64,000 bases of DNA from Bradyrhizobium sp. Ai1a-2 (GCF_000426245.1 NZ_KE384513.1:9241-73240), one strand, 5' to 3'; shown: positions 7,960-16,703, counted from the first letter of the stretch. Notes: generated by a model from the letters alone, not told the origin. A program made the numbers and translations.

Positions 7960-7963
7960 CGCC

Positions 7964-8803
7964 CTACTCCGGAAACGTGACCATGCGCGTGAACCGCGCG
8001 AGGATCTGGTCGAGCAGCATGCCGACGATCCCGATCAGGAGGATCGCGATGATGACATTGGTGATCGAGAGGTTGTTCCACTCGTTCCAGACGAAGTAGC
8101 CGATGCCGGTGCCGCCGACGAGCATCTCGGCGGCGACGATCACGAGCCAGGCGATGCCGATCGAGATCCGCATGCCCGTCAGGATCGTCGGCGCCGCGGC
8201 CGGCAGGATCACCGTGAAGGCGCGCCTGACGGTGCCGACCTCGAGCGTGCGCGCGACATTGATCCATTCCTTGCGCACGCCGGCGACGCCGAACGCCGTG
8301 TTGAGCAGCATCGGCCACACCGAGCAGATGAAGATCACGAAGATCGCTGAAATCGAGGAATCCTTGATGGTGTAGAGCGCGAGCGGCATCCAGGCGAGTG
8401 GCGAGATCGGCTTCAGCACCTGGATGAACGGGTCGAGCGCTTTGCTGATCAATGGCGACATGCCGACCAGGAAGCCGAGCGGGATCGCGACCAGCACCGC
8501 GATGAGATAGCCCAGCCCGACGCGGCCGATCGAATAAGCGAGCTGGATGCCGAGCCCCTTGTCGTTGGGCCCGTTGTCGTAGAACGGCCGCCTCAAGTGC
8601 TCCCACAATTTGGCGCCGACATCGAGCGGACCCGGCATCGCCGATTTGCCTTGGGTGGCCGTGAGCCCCATCAGCTTCGCATATTCCGGGCTCATGTTGG
8701 TGGCCGGACCGGCGCTGCGGGTGGCAAGATGCCAGACGCCGATGAAGGCCGCGAACAGCACGACGGAAACGATCGCCGCGCGCAGGCGGAGGGAGAAGGT
8801 CAT
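7964..8803 (-). CDS. ABC transporter permease (NrtB/CynB/SsuC type)
   Basis: 279 residues with an N-terminal membrane segment (IVSVVLFAAFIGVWHLAT) and further hydrophobic spans. The binding-protein-dependent permease signature is visible (LEVGTVRRAFTVILPAAAPTILTGMRISIGIAWLVIVAAEML, with the EAA-loop consensus). Residues 35-90 form a periplasmic loop as in other nitrate/cyanate-type permeases. It lies between the binding-protein and ATPase genes on the same strand, so it is the inner-membrane channel of this importer. Confidence 0.93.
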   Translation of the reverse strand: MTFSLRLRAAIVSVVLFAAFIGVWHLATRSAGPATNMSPEYAKLMGLTATQGKSAMPGPLDVGAKLWEHLRRPFYDNGPNDKGLGIQLAYSIGRVGLGYLIAVLVAIPLGFLVGMSPLISKALDPFIQVLKPISPLAWMPLALYTIKDSSISAIFVIFICSVWPMLLNTAFGVAGVRKEWINVARTLEVGTVRRAFTVILPAAAPTILTGMRISIGIAWLVIVAAEMLVGGTGIGYFVWNEWNNLSITNVIIAILLIGIVGMLLDQILARFTRMVTFPE

Positions 8804-8831
8804 CGCCCTCTCCCTGTATCCGGACGTGCCG

Positions 8832-10217
8832 TCACGACGACTTCCTGATCTTGAAGCTGGCGAGATAGTCGTCGGGCTTCGCCGGATCGAATGGCTTGCC
8901 CATCACCGAGAAGGATTTGTAGGCGGTCGTCGGTGGCGTCAGCCCCATCTCGGCCATCACCTTGCCGGTGTCGGTGGCGAGATAGACCTGCTCGGCGATC
9001 GCCTTGTAGTCGACGTCGCCCTTGATCTGCCCCCAGCGCTTCATCTGGGTCAGCATCCACACCGCAAACGACTGCCAGGGGAACGGATCAAAGTCGACAC
9101 GCTTGGGGTCAGTCTTCACGCCGCCGAGCCCGTCGGCATACGTGCCGGTGAGCACTTGCTCGAGCACCGTCACCGGCGCATTGATGTAGTTGGCCGGTGC
9201 GATCGCTTCCGCGATCTGCTTGCGGTTTTCGGCTTTCGACGCATAGGCGGTCGCGTCCACGATCGCGCGGGTCAAAGCGGCGAACGAATTCGGCGAGTTC
9301 GTGATGAATTCCTTGCTGGCCGCAAAGCTGCAGCAGGGATGCCCGTCCCAGATCTCCTTGGACAGGATGTGCATGAAGCCGACGCCATCATAGATCGCGC
9401 GCTGGCAGATGTTGTCTGGCGCGAGGAAGCCGTCGATGTTGTCCGCTCGAAGATTGGCGACCATTTCCGGCGGCGGCACCGCGCGGAGTTGCACATCGGT
9501 GTCAGGGTCGAGCCCGTGCTCGGCGAGGTAATAGCGCAAGAGATAATTGTGCATGGAATAGTCGAAGGGAATGGCGAGCTTCATGCCCTTCCAGTCCTTC
9601 GGATCGCGCTTGTCCTTGTGCTTCATCGCAAGCGTGATGCCCTGCCCATTGATGTTCTCGATCGCAGGGACGGCAAAAGGTATCGCATTGGCGCCGAGCC
9701 CGAGCGAAATCGCGATCGGCATCGGTGCCAGCATATGCGAGGCGTCGTATTCCTTGTTGATGGTCTTGTCGCGAATGACGGCCCAGCCGGCCGTCTTGAC
9801 GACCTCGACGTTGAGGCCTTGCTTGGCATAGAAGCCGAGCGGCGCGGCCATGATGATCGGGGTTGCACAGGTGATCGGGATGAAGCCGACCTTGAGGTCC
9901 TTCTTCTCCGGCGCCGCGGTTTGCGCGAACACTTCCGTCGCGGTCTTGATCGGGAAGAACTGCGCCAGCGCCGCAAGCGCGGTCGAGGCCCCGACCGATT
10001 GCAGAAATGTGCGGCGCGCCATGTCCTGCGGAAACACCGCGCGCATCAGCGCGGAAGCGACCACGCCCTCGTAACGTTTCTCCTCGCTCTCGGCCGGCTC
10101 GCAACGGAACGTCGGCCCGGCCGCATCGTGCTCGGCGGCGGAACGATGCTGACCGCACGCGCAACCGGACTGGTTGAGCCTGCGGCTTGCATCGAACGGG
10201 TCATCGAAGGTGGACAT
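8832..10217 (-). CDS. Nitrate/cyanate-type ABC transporter substrate-binding protein with Cys-rich N-terminal extension
   Basis: 461 residues, NrtA/CmpA/CynA-like receptor. The mature domain contains DLKVGFIPITCATPIIMA, YAKQGLNVEVVKTAGWAVIRD and the clade motif GHPCCSFAASKEF. A twin-arginine signal (ARRTFLQSVG, Arg68-Arg69, then a hydrophobic stretch to VFAQT about residue 100) directs export, but it is preceded by about 65 residues with a CACGQH motif (Cys19, Cys21, His24). ATG at 10217 was chosen over a GTG at 10235. An internal ATG at 10022 would begin right at the Tat motif. The ligand is inferred as cyanate or a related small anion only from the cynS neighbour. Confidence 0.9.
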   Translation of the reverse strand: MSTFDDPFDASRRLNQSGCACGQHRSAAEHDAAGPTFRCEPAESEEKRYEGVVASALMRAVFPQDMARRTFLQSVGASTALAALAQFFPIKTATEVFAQTAAPEKKDLKVGFIPITCATPIIMAAPLGFYAKQGLNVEVVKTAGWAVIRDKTINKEYDASHMLAPMPIAISLGLGANAIPFAVPAIENINGQGITLAMKHKDKRDPKDWKGMKLAIPFDYSMHNYLLRYYLAEHGLDPDTDVQLRAVPPPEMVANLRADNIDGFLAPDNICQRAIYDGVGFMHILSKEIWDGHPCCSFAASKEFITNSPNSFAALTRAIVDATAYASKAENRKQIAEAIAPANYINAPVTVLEQVLTGTYADGLGGVKTDPKRVDFDPFPWQSFAVWMLTQMKRWGQIKGDVDYKAIAEQVYLATDTGKVMAEMGLTPPTTAYKSFSVMGKPFDPAKPDDYLASFKIRKSS

Positions 10218-10323
10218 GCTGCGCCCCTTTGTCACACCGAAGCGGCCGAAGTCCCGTTCCGCCGCTTCCGGAAGATTGCGTCACCGCCCGGCGCGCGCCG
10301 GACGGTGAAAAACCATGCACGTT

Positions 10324-11205
10324 CTATGCCGCTTTTCCGGTCAGCTCCGCCGCCGCGGTCGGCTGCCCCTCCTCGATCGGCAGCGACGGGTCGCGCGACC
10401 ATTCGTTCCAGGAGCCGAAATACATCCGCACGTCCTTCACGCCGGCGTTCTTCAACGCGAGGAAGGTGTTCGAGGCCCGCGCGCCCTTGAAGCAGTAGAG
10501 ATAGACCGGCGTGTTCTGGGTGATGCCGACAGTGGCGCATTCCGCCAGGATCTCGTCCCTCGACTTGAAGCGCGGGCCTTCCGCCGTCGGCTTCATCATC
10601 CGGTACCATTCGAGCCAGACCGCGCCGGGGATGCGCCCCTTGCGCGGGCAGAAGTCCTTGCCATAGGGCGAGGAGCTATCGCCGATCCATTCATCGACGT
10701 CGCGCACGTCGAGGATCGCGATACCGGGCTTGTCGAGCGCAGCCAGCACCGTCTTGGCGTCGATCAGGATCTCGCCTGCCTCCGGCACGATCGAGAACGA
10801 GGCTTTCACCGGCGACGGCACGTCCGTCGTAACAGGCAGACCCGCGGCGACCCAGGCATCGTAGCCGCCATGCAGCACCTTCACCTTCGGATAGCCAAGC
10901 ATGGTGAGCAGGTAATAGCCGCGGCAGGACTGGCCGAAGCCGGAGCTCATCGACTGCTCGTAGACGACGGCGGTTTCGCTGCCCGACAGGCCGGCCGCGC
11001 CGAATGCATCGGCGAATTTGGTCTTGAGCTCGTGGACGCCGTCTGGCGTCGAGGTCGCCAGATAGGTGAAGATCTCATGCACGTTGACAGCGTTCGGCAG
11101 ATGTCCCGCGGCGTAGGCCTCGGGATTGCGGGTGTCGATCACGACACACGGCTCCGTCTTCAAGAGTTCGGCAAGTTCGCCGGCAGTAATCAGAACGTCC
11201 GTCAT
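10324..11205 (-). CDS. Rhodanese-type sulfurtransferase (two domains)
   Basis: 293 residues with two rhodanese domains. The N-terminal one is inactive-like; the C-terminal one carries the active-site loop CFKGAR (Cys238), followed by the family tail GSWNEWSRDP. A six-residue loop starting Cys and ending Arg favours thiosulfate:cyanide sulfurtransferase over mercaptopyruvate sulfurtransferase, but activity cannot be assigned from sequence alone. ATG at 11205 has AGGAGAGG upstream. It lies between the flavoprotein and the importer genes on the same strand. With cyanase in the same cluster, a role in cyanide, thiocyanate or other sulfur chemistry is plausible. Confidence 0.92.
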   Translation of the reverse strand: MTDVLITAGELAELLKTEPCVVIDTRNPEAYAAGHLPNAVNVHEIFTYLATSTPDGVHELKTKFADAFGAAGLSGSETAVVYEQSMSSGFGQSCRGYYLLTMLGYPKVKVLHGGYDAWVAAGLPVTTDVPSPVKASFSIVPEAGEILIDAKTVLAALDKPGIAILDVRDVDEWIGDSSSPYGKDFCPRKGRIPGAVWLEWYRMMKPTAEGPRFKSRDEILAECATVGITQNTPVYLYCFKGARASNTFLALKNAGVKDVRMYFGSWNEWSRDPSLPIEEGQPTAAAELTGKAA

Positions 11206-11257
11206 GGCAGCCTCTCCTGTTCGTGGTTGCAGTCTGGGTGGATTTCGAAAGTTGCGT

Positions 11258-12376
11258 TCACGCCTCCGCCAGCATCTTGCGAAGCTGCTTGGTGGCGGGG
11301 GTGACGATGGCGACGAAATAGGCCTCGCGAAGCCGCCGCTGCGCGCGATGGCTCTTCAGATATCCGCGCGCGCCACAATGCAGCATCGCCGCATGCGCGG
11401 CCGCGACGCTGGCGTCGCCTAGTCGCAGCCGCAGCGCGACCACTTTCCGCCAGTAGGTGTCATCCTCATTGAAGGGATCGCGCGCCAGCGCCATCGCTTC
11501 GTTCTCGAACTCGGCATAAAGCTCGCGAAACTGCGTCGGCTGCTGCGGCAGATAGCGGTTGACATGGCCAAGCGGCGCACCGACCTCGTCCATGATTGCG
11601 ATGCAGTCGCGGATCAGGCCGAACGCCATGCCGGCCTGCAGCAGGATGAAGCCGGCACGGATCTTTTTCACAAACGGCGCCGCGACCTCGGCGAGGATCA
11701 ATTCATCCGGCACGAAGACGTCGCGGAACTGGACGCCGAAGGTGCCGGTGCCATCCATCGCCAGAAACGGCTTGCACGGCTGCAACGTGATCGCGGGATC
11801 GGAGCAATCGGCGAGGAACATGACGGTGCCGCCCTCCTCGTCCTCGCGCTCGAAAATGCTGCCGAAATAATGGTCGGGGCCGAGATTGGAGACCCAGGGC
11901 AACGCGCCCTTGACGATGTAGCCGCCTTCGACCTTGCGCCCCTTCAGCTTCAGCCGCTCGATGCCGAAGAAGCTTTTCATCGGGTTGGAGAGCCCGGTGC
12001 CGCCGAGAATGCTGCCGGTCGCGAATTTGTCGCCGAATTTTTCCGCGAGCTTCTCGTTGTCGGAATTCGACGCGTACCAGACCAGCGTGTTCTGGCACCA
12101 GGCCATGAAGGCGGTGGCGCCGCAGACTTCGCCGAGCGAAGCGATCGACTGGATGGCGCAGCGAAGATCGGCTGCGCCATCGCTTGGCTGATGACTGCCC
12201 CAGGCGCCGACATCGCCGAGCCGGCGCAACAATTCGTCCGGATAGATCGTGCCGGCATCGATGGCACTTGCCATCGGGGCGAGGTTCTTGCGCGCGATGG
12301 TGGCGACCTGGTCGGCGATCGACGTTCCCGGCAGGTCCTCTGCAAGCGCGAGCCGAGATGCAGCCAGTGTACCCAT
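11258..12376 (-). CDS. Acyl-CoA-dehydrogenase-like flavoprotein
   Basis: 372 residues of the acyl-CoA dehydrogenase fold, which also includes flavin-dependent monooxygenases of the DszC/SfnB group. Recognisable parts are the middle-domain strand PWVSNLGPDHYFGSI, the FRDVFVPDELIL motif, and a C-terminal helical domain with GARGYLKSHRAQRRLREAYF. ATG at 12376 has GGAGGG six bases upstream and defines the usual length; a much longer open frame to 12838 only shadows the OsmC gene. The context (rhodanese, OsmC, importer, cyanase) suggests oxidation of a small sulfur or nitrogen compound and not fatty-acid oxidation, but that is inference. Confidence 0.88.
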   Translation of the reverse strand: MGTLAASRLALAEDLPGTSIADQVATIARKNLAPMASAIDAGTIYPDELLRRLGDVGAWGSHQPSDGAADLRCAIQSIASLGEVCGATAFMAWCQNTLVWYASNSDNEKLAEKFGDKFATGSILGGTGLSNPMKSFFGIERLKLKGRKVEGGYIVKGALPWVSNLGPDHYFGSIFEREDEEGGTVMFLADCSDPAITLQPCKPFLAMDGTGTFGVQFRDVFVPDELILAEVAAPFVKKIRAGFILLQAGMAFGLIRDCIAIMDEVGAPLGHVNRYLPQQPTQFRELYAEFENEAMALARDPFNEDDTYWRKVVALRLRLGDASVAAAHAAMLHCGARGYLKSHRAQRRLREAYFVAIVTPATKQLRKMLAEA

Positions 12377-12414
12377 GAGTCCCTCCGCTCCCCGATGGCT
12401 TGTTGCGGCTGCGT

Positions 12415-12957
12415 CTACGCGCTGACTTCGAGATTGACGGGCCGCGTGAACGTATTGGCGACCGGCGACCATTTCTTCACATGCGCAACCAGTTGATCGA
12501 TCTCCTCCTTCGAGACGCCCTCGCATTCCATGTCGACCTTGACGCGGACATCGGTGAAGCCGACCGGCTTCTCGCTGGTGTCGCCGGTGCCCCACACTGC
12601 CGTGATGTTGAGGTCGCCCTCGAGCTCCAGCTCGAGCTTGTTGACGGTCCAGCCGCGATGCACCGCATTGGCGTGCAGGCCGACCGCAAGGCACGAGCCA
12701 AGCGCGGCGAGCGACGCTTCGGAGGGATTGGGCGCTGTGTCGTCGCCGAGCAGGCCCGGCGGTTCGTCGACGATGTAGGGGGCAAGGTTGCGGATGTAGT
12801 TGGCGTGGCGGAATTTGCCTTCGGCCACGGTCTTGCACTTCAAGGTCTTGATGACCTTCGGGTTGGCCTTGCCGCTTTCAATGAGCTGTTCGAGTCCATT
12901 TCGGTCGATCGGGGCAAGGCAGCCCGTCAGCACTGTCTTTTGAGCAACCGCAGTCAT
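12415..12957 (-). CDS. OsmC/Ohr-family protein lacking the second active-site cysteine
   Basis: 180 residues, OsmC-like fold. The first redox cysteine region is present (ASLAALGSCLAVGL, Cys89). In classical OsmC/Ohr peroxiredoxins a second Cys precedes PVSN; here the site reads KKWSPVANTF (Ser164), so the usual two-Cys peroxidase chemistry should be impaired. ATG at 12957 with GGGAGAG upstream; the TTG before it is not needed. First gene of the leftward cluster, divergent from a TetR regulator. It may act as a thiol-binding or sulfur-carrier variant, which is speculation. Confidence 0.9.
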   Translation of the reverse strand: MTAVAQKTVLTGCLAPIDRNGLEQLIESGKANPKVIKTLKCKTVAEGKFRHANYIRNLAPYIVDEPPGLLGDDTAPNPSEASLAALGSCLAVGLHANAVHRGWTVNKLELELEGDLNITAVWGTGDTSEKPVGFTDVRVKVDMECEGVSKEEIDQLVAHVKKWSPVANTFTRPVNLEVSA

Positions 12958-13191
12958 CAATTTCTCTCCCTGGGAGTGAGGATACCGAACGGTCTGTTTC
13001 CTGCACGAAGCGTGCCAGACCGCACCGAAAGCAAAAGCTGAAACTCTCTCAGCGCTTAGCGCTGCTGCATCGAAATTGATCAGGACCGTCTTTGCCCAAA
13101 TACCGCGCAGGCGCCGCGCGCTTGCGATTATTTTGAGCGCAGGGAAGAAGCGGCTTGATGATTGCGTAGGGCTCCGACTAAGCTGACGCGC

Positions 13192-13854
13192 ATGGGCAGC
13201 AAATCGGTCTCGAAGAAGAAGTCACCCGCCGCTCCGGCCGCGGGCGACGATGAATCCGCGCGTGGGCGCCTGCTCAGCGCGGCGACCTATCTGTTCTGCA
13301 AGAACGGCATCAACGCTACCGGCATCGACGCGATCATCAATGCCGCCGGCACGGCGAAGACCACGCTGTACAAATTGTTCGGCTCGAAGACCAATCTCGT
13401 GCACGCCGTGCTGGAGGCGGAAGGCCGGCAGTGGCGCGAATGGTTCATCGGCGCGATCGAGGCTGGAGGCGGCGATGCGCAGACCAAGCTTGCACGGATA
13501 TTTCCTGCGCTGAAGACCTGGTTCGGCGAGGAACGCTTTTACGGCTGCCCGTTCATCAATGCAGTCGCCGAACACGACAAGGACCAGAAGCAGTTCCGCG
13601 CCATCGCGCTGCGCCACAAGAAGGTTGTGCTCGCCCATATCGAAAAGCTTGCAGGCGAGATGGGCGCTTCCGACCCGGCCGTGCTTGCGCATCAACTCGC
13701 GCTTCTGATCGACGGCGCCATTGTCGCCGCCATGGTCTCGCGGGACCCCGGCGTGGCGGACACCGCAGCGCTCGCCGCAGGCAGCCTGCTTGCGCCGGCC
13801 AAGACGAGGAAGCCGAAACGGGCCGGCAGCGCAGCCGAGCTCGAGGCCGTGTGA
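13192..13854 (+). CDS. TetR/AcrR-family transcriptional regulator
   Basis: 220 residues. After a basic N-terminus, residues about 20-70 form the TetR DNA-binding domain (GRLLSAATYLFCKNGINATGI, then AGTAKTTLYKLFGSKTNLV with the helix-turn-helix). The ligand domain holds FYGCPFINAVAEH, a motif shared with YxaF/LmrA-like TetR proteins. ATG at 13192 was chosen; a TTG at 13162 is also in frame. It is divergent from the OsmC-flavoprotein-rhodanese-importer-cyanase cluster with 234 bp between, so it is the likely local repressor of that cluster and of itself. Confidence 0.93.
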   Translation: MGSKSVSKKKSPAAPAAGDDESARGRLLSAATYLFCKNGINATGIDAIINAAGTAKTTLYKLFGSKTNLVHAVLEAEGRQWREWFIGAIEAGGGDAQTKLARIFPALKTWFGEERFYGCPFINAVAEHDKDQKQFRAIALRHKKVVLAHIEKLAGEMGASDPAVLAHQLALLIDGAIVAAMVSRDPGVADTAALAAGSLLAPAKTRKPKRAGSAAELEAV

Positions 13855-13907
13855 GAACCTCCGCCTGCCCGGCGCCACTCACGACCGCAACCGGGTGGAC
13901 CGTCGCC

Positions 13908-15119
13908 CTACGCGCCGTCCTGGGGGTGCGCGTCTAGCACCATCTGCAGCCGCTCCAATTCCGCCGCCAGATCGCGCTCCACGTCCGCGGCGCGCAGATT
14001 GAACACGCGATAGTCCCGCTCCTCCAGCCACTCCCGCCGCCTGCCCCGGTCGGCCGCGATCGTCGCGCTCTCGTCGGGGTTTACCAACTCGATCGCGAGC
14101 CGGTGGATGAAGGAGACGAAATCGGGGATATGGCGCCCGACCGGGGTCTGGCGCTTGAACAGGCCGGCGAAGCGGCGATCTTTGGTCAGCGCCTGCCACA
14201 GGATGCGCTCGGCATCGGTCGGGTTGCGCCGGAGCAGCCGCGCCAGCCCGCGCACCGTGCTGCTGGCATCGGCGGAGGTGCCGCCGTGCCCCTGCTCCGC
14301 GAGGAGCGCCCGCAGCCGGGTCGCCTGCTCGCCGTCGAGCACGCCGCCCTTGGCCGGCCCCTTGCGTCCCTCGGCGATCGCCATGATCACCCCGTGCAGG
14401 GTATGCATGTCCTGCTTGGTCGGCTCCATCCGGGTGAAGATGTTGCGCAAATTGACCAGCATGGTGTCGCGCTTCTCACGCGGCCGCAGGAACTCGACCT
14501 TGTCGAGCTCTGCGACCAGATTGTCGAAGAACGCCTGAACCTGATGCTGGGAAGCGCGCTCGGATCGCTCGGGCATCGCGAACGGCAGTTCGCCCAATGT
14601 CGAGAACTTGAACCACTCATAGCCCATCAGCAGCACCGCCTGAGCCAGGTTCAGCGAGGCGAAACCCGGGTTGACCGGGAAGGTGACGATGCGATTGGCG
14701 AGCGCGACCTCCTCGTTGGTCAGCCCGGCGCGCTCGCGGCCGAACAGGATGCCGGCCCCGCCACCATCGGCCACATGCGTCACGATCTCGCGCGCGGCCG
14801 CCTCCGGCCCGACCACCGGCTTGGCCTGGTCATGCGCACGGGCGGTGGTGGCATAGAGAAGGTCGAGATCGGCGACCGCCTGCTCCACGGTGACGAACAG
14901 CTCGACCCCGTCGAGAATATGGTCTGCGCCCGCGGCAGCACGCTGCGCGGCGACGTTCGGCCAGCCGTCGCGAGGATTGACCAGCCGGAGCCGCGACAGC
15001 GCGAAATTGCCCATCGCGCGCGCAGCCATCCCGATGTTCTCGCCAAGCTGCGGCTCGACCAGGATCACCACGGGACCCCTGAGGTCGTGGCCGGTCTTGG
15101 TCTTGTCGGTGCCGGACAT
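13908..15119 (-). CDS. TrmJ-type tRNA (Cm32/Um32) methyltransferase fused to a DUF559-like domain
   Basis: 403 residues. Residues about 15-245 are a SPOUT methyltransferase of the TrmJ/TrmH group: VVILVEPQLGENIGMAARAMGNF, GILFGRERAGLTNEEV, and FPVNPGFASLNLAQAVLLMGYE. They would methylate position 32 of tRNA anticodon loops. From about 280 to the end is a DUF559/Vsr-like segment (ARLLRRNPTDAERILWQAL, FKRQTPVGRHIPDFVSF, REWLEERDYRVFNL). The usual ELDGxxH nuclease motif is replaced by ELVNPDES, so the nuclease site looks degraded. ATG at 15119 was chosen over a TTG at 15143. Divergent from icd. Confidence 0.9.
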   Translation of the reverse strand: MSGTDKTKTGHDLRGPVVILVEPQLGENIGMAARAMGNFALSRLRLVNPRDGWPNVAAQRAAAGADHILDGVELFVTVEQAVADLDLLYATTARAHDQAKPVVGPEAAAREIVTHVADGGGAGILFGRERAGLTNEEVALANRIVTFPVNPGFASLNLAQAVLLMGYEWFKFSTLGELPFAMPERSERASQHQVQAFFDNLVAELDKVEFLRPREKRDTMLVNLRNIFTRMEPTKQDMHTLHGVIMAIAEGRKGPAKGGVLDGEQATRLRALLAEQGHGGTSADASSTVRGLARLLRRNPTDAERILWQALTKDRRFAGLFKRQTPVGRHIPDFVSFIHRLAIELVNPDESATIAADRGRRREWLEERDYRVFNLRAADVERDLAAELERLQMVLDAHPQDGA

Positions 15120-15488
15120 CCTGAACTTCGCTTCCTGATTCAACGTTTGAACAATCTGATTCAGGTCCTGAAGGAGTTGAATCAGACTGCTAGGTCTCTT
15201 GGCCCGGCCGGATTGCCCCGCGGGCGCAAATTTCTCAAGCGGAATAATGGACTTGCGGCTGTTTTTGAATCTTTATCCGAAACCTGAGACTCAAGGCATC
15301 GCAACCCCACTGCTCCCTTTCGCTGCCGCCTGAAGCATGAGACATAATGGCGGCATTCTCGGCTAAAGGATGAGCCGAAACTGCATAACCCCTTGGCTTC
15401 CGCCGGCGCTTTCCCGGTGCTATAGGCCCGAGGATAGTCCGCTAGTCGCGCCCGAAAGCGCGCTGTTCCCCCAAGAGGCCCTATTCCC
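15120..15488. promoter_or_regulatory. trmJ-like / icd divergent intergenic region with repeated CTGATTCA boxes
   Basis: No gene seen in 369 bp. CTGATTCA occurs at 15135-15142 and 15156-15163 and its inverse TGAATCAG at 15178-15185, spaced 21 and 22 bp, so on one face of the helix. The last two boxes could also form a hairpin in the trmJ-like mRNA leader. The icd side (15320-15488) should contain the icd promoter, which I cannot pinpoint. Confidence 0.5.
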
Positions 15489-16703
15489 ATGGCAAAAATC
15501 AAGGTGACCAACCCCGTCGTCGAACTCGATGGCGACGAGATGACCCGGATCATCTGGAAATACATCAAGGACAAGCTGATCCACCCGTTCCTTGATGTTC
15601 AGCTTTTGTATTACGACCTGGGGATCGAGTATCGCGACAAGACCAACGACCAGGTCACGATCGACGCGGCGGAAGCGATCAAGAAGGTCGGCGTTGGCGT
15701 CAAGTGCGCCACCATCACCCCGGACGAGGCCCGGGTGAAGGAATTCAACCTCAAGGAAATGTGGAAGTCGCCGAACGGCACCATCCGTAACATCCTGGGC
15801 GGCGTGATTTTCCGCGAGCCGATCATCTGCAGGAACGTGCCGCGGCTGGTTCCGGGCTGGACCAAGCCGATCATCATCGGCCGCCACGCGTATGGCGACC
15901 AGTACCGCGCCACCGACATCAAGTTCCCCGGCAAGGGCACCCTGTCGCTGAAATTCGTCGGCGAGGACGGCACGGTGATCGAGAAGGAAGTGTTCAAGAC
16001 GCCCGGCGCCGGCGTCGCGATGGAGATGTACAACCTCGACGACTCCATCATCGACTTCGCCCGCGCCTCCCTCAACTACGGCCTGATGCGCGGCTACCCG
16101 GTCTATCTCTCGACCAAGAACACCATCCTCAAGGTCTATGACGGCCGCTTCAAGGACATCTTCCAGGACATCTACGACCGCGAATTCAAGAAGGAGTTCG
16201 AGGCCAAGGGGCTGACCTACGAGCACCGCCTGATCGACGACATGGTGGCCTCGGCGCTGAAATGGTCCGGCGGCTATGTCTGGGCCTGCAAGAACTATGA
16301 CGGCGACGTCCAGTCCGACACCGTGGCGCAGGGCTATGGTTCGCTGGGCCTGATGACCTCGGTGCTGCTCACCCCGGACGGCAAGACCGTGGAAGCCGAG
16401 GCTGCCCACGGTACGGTGACCCGGCACTACCGCGAACACCAGAAGGGCAAGGAGACCTCGACCAACTCGATCGCCTCGATCTTCGCCTGGACGCGGGGCC
16501 TCGCCCACCGCGCCAAGCTCGACAACAATCCCGAGCTTGCGAAATTCGCCGACACCTTGGAGAAGGTCTGCGTCCAGACCGTCGAGGACGGCTACATGAC
16601 CAAGGACCTCGCACTCCTGGTCGGTGCCGACCAGCGCTGGCTCTCCACCACCGGCTTCCTCGAGAAGGTCGCCGAGAACCTCAACAAGGCGATGGCGGCC
16701 TAA
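15489..16703 (+). CDS. icd: NADP-dependent isocitrate dehydrogenase (dimeric, eukaryote-like type)
   Basis: 404 residues, oxidising isocitrate to 2-oxoglutarate in the TCA cycle. It begins MAKIKVTNPVVELDGDEMTRI, typical of the subfamily shared with mitochondrial and cytosolic enzymes. Substrate-binding SPNGTIRNILGG and RHAYGDQY and the metal site YDGDVQSD are present. The coenzyme loop AAHGTVTRHYR carries the Arg-His pair associated with NADP preference. Full length, cytosolic, monocistronic by spacing. Confidence 0.97.
   Translation: MAKIKVTNPVVELDGDEMTRIIWKYIKDKLIHPFLDVQLLYYDLGIEYRDKTNDQVTIDAAEAIKKVGVGVKCATITPDEARVKEFNLKEMWKSPNGTIRNILGGVIFREPIICRNVPRLVPGWTKPIIIGRHAYGDQYRATDIKFPGKGTLSLKFVGEDGTVIEKEVFKTPGAGVAMEMYNLDDSIIDFARASLNYGLMRGYPVYLSTKNTILKVYDGRFKDIFQDIYDREFKKEFEAKGLTYEHRLIDDMVASALKWSGGYVWACKNYDGDVQSDTVAQGYGSLGLMTSVLLTPDGKTVEAEAAHGTVTRHYREHQKGKETSTNSIASIFAWTRGLAHRAKLDNNPELAKFADTLEKVCVQTVEDGYMTKDLALLVGADQRWLSTTGFLEKVAENLNKAMAA

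Noticed and set aside
8610..10490. Long plus-strand frame across the importer genes
   Set aside because: Antisense to the ABC permease and binding-protein genes, which have clear family motifs.
12377..12838. Upstream extension of the flavoprotein frame to 12838
   Set aside because: It is the shadow of the OsmC-like gene in another frame; a strong ribosome site and proper family start lie at 12376.
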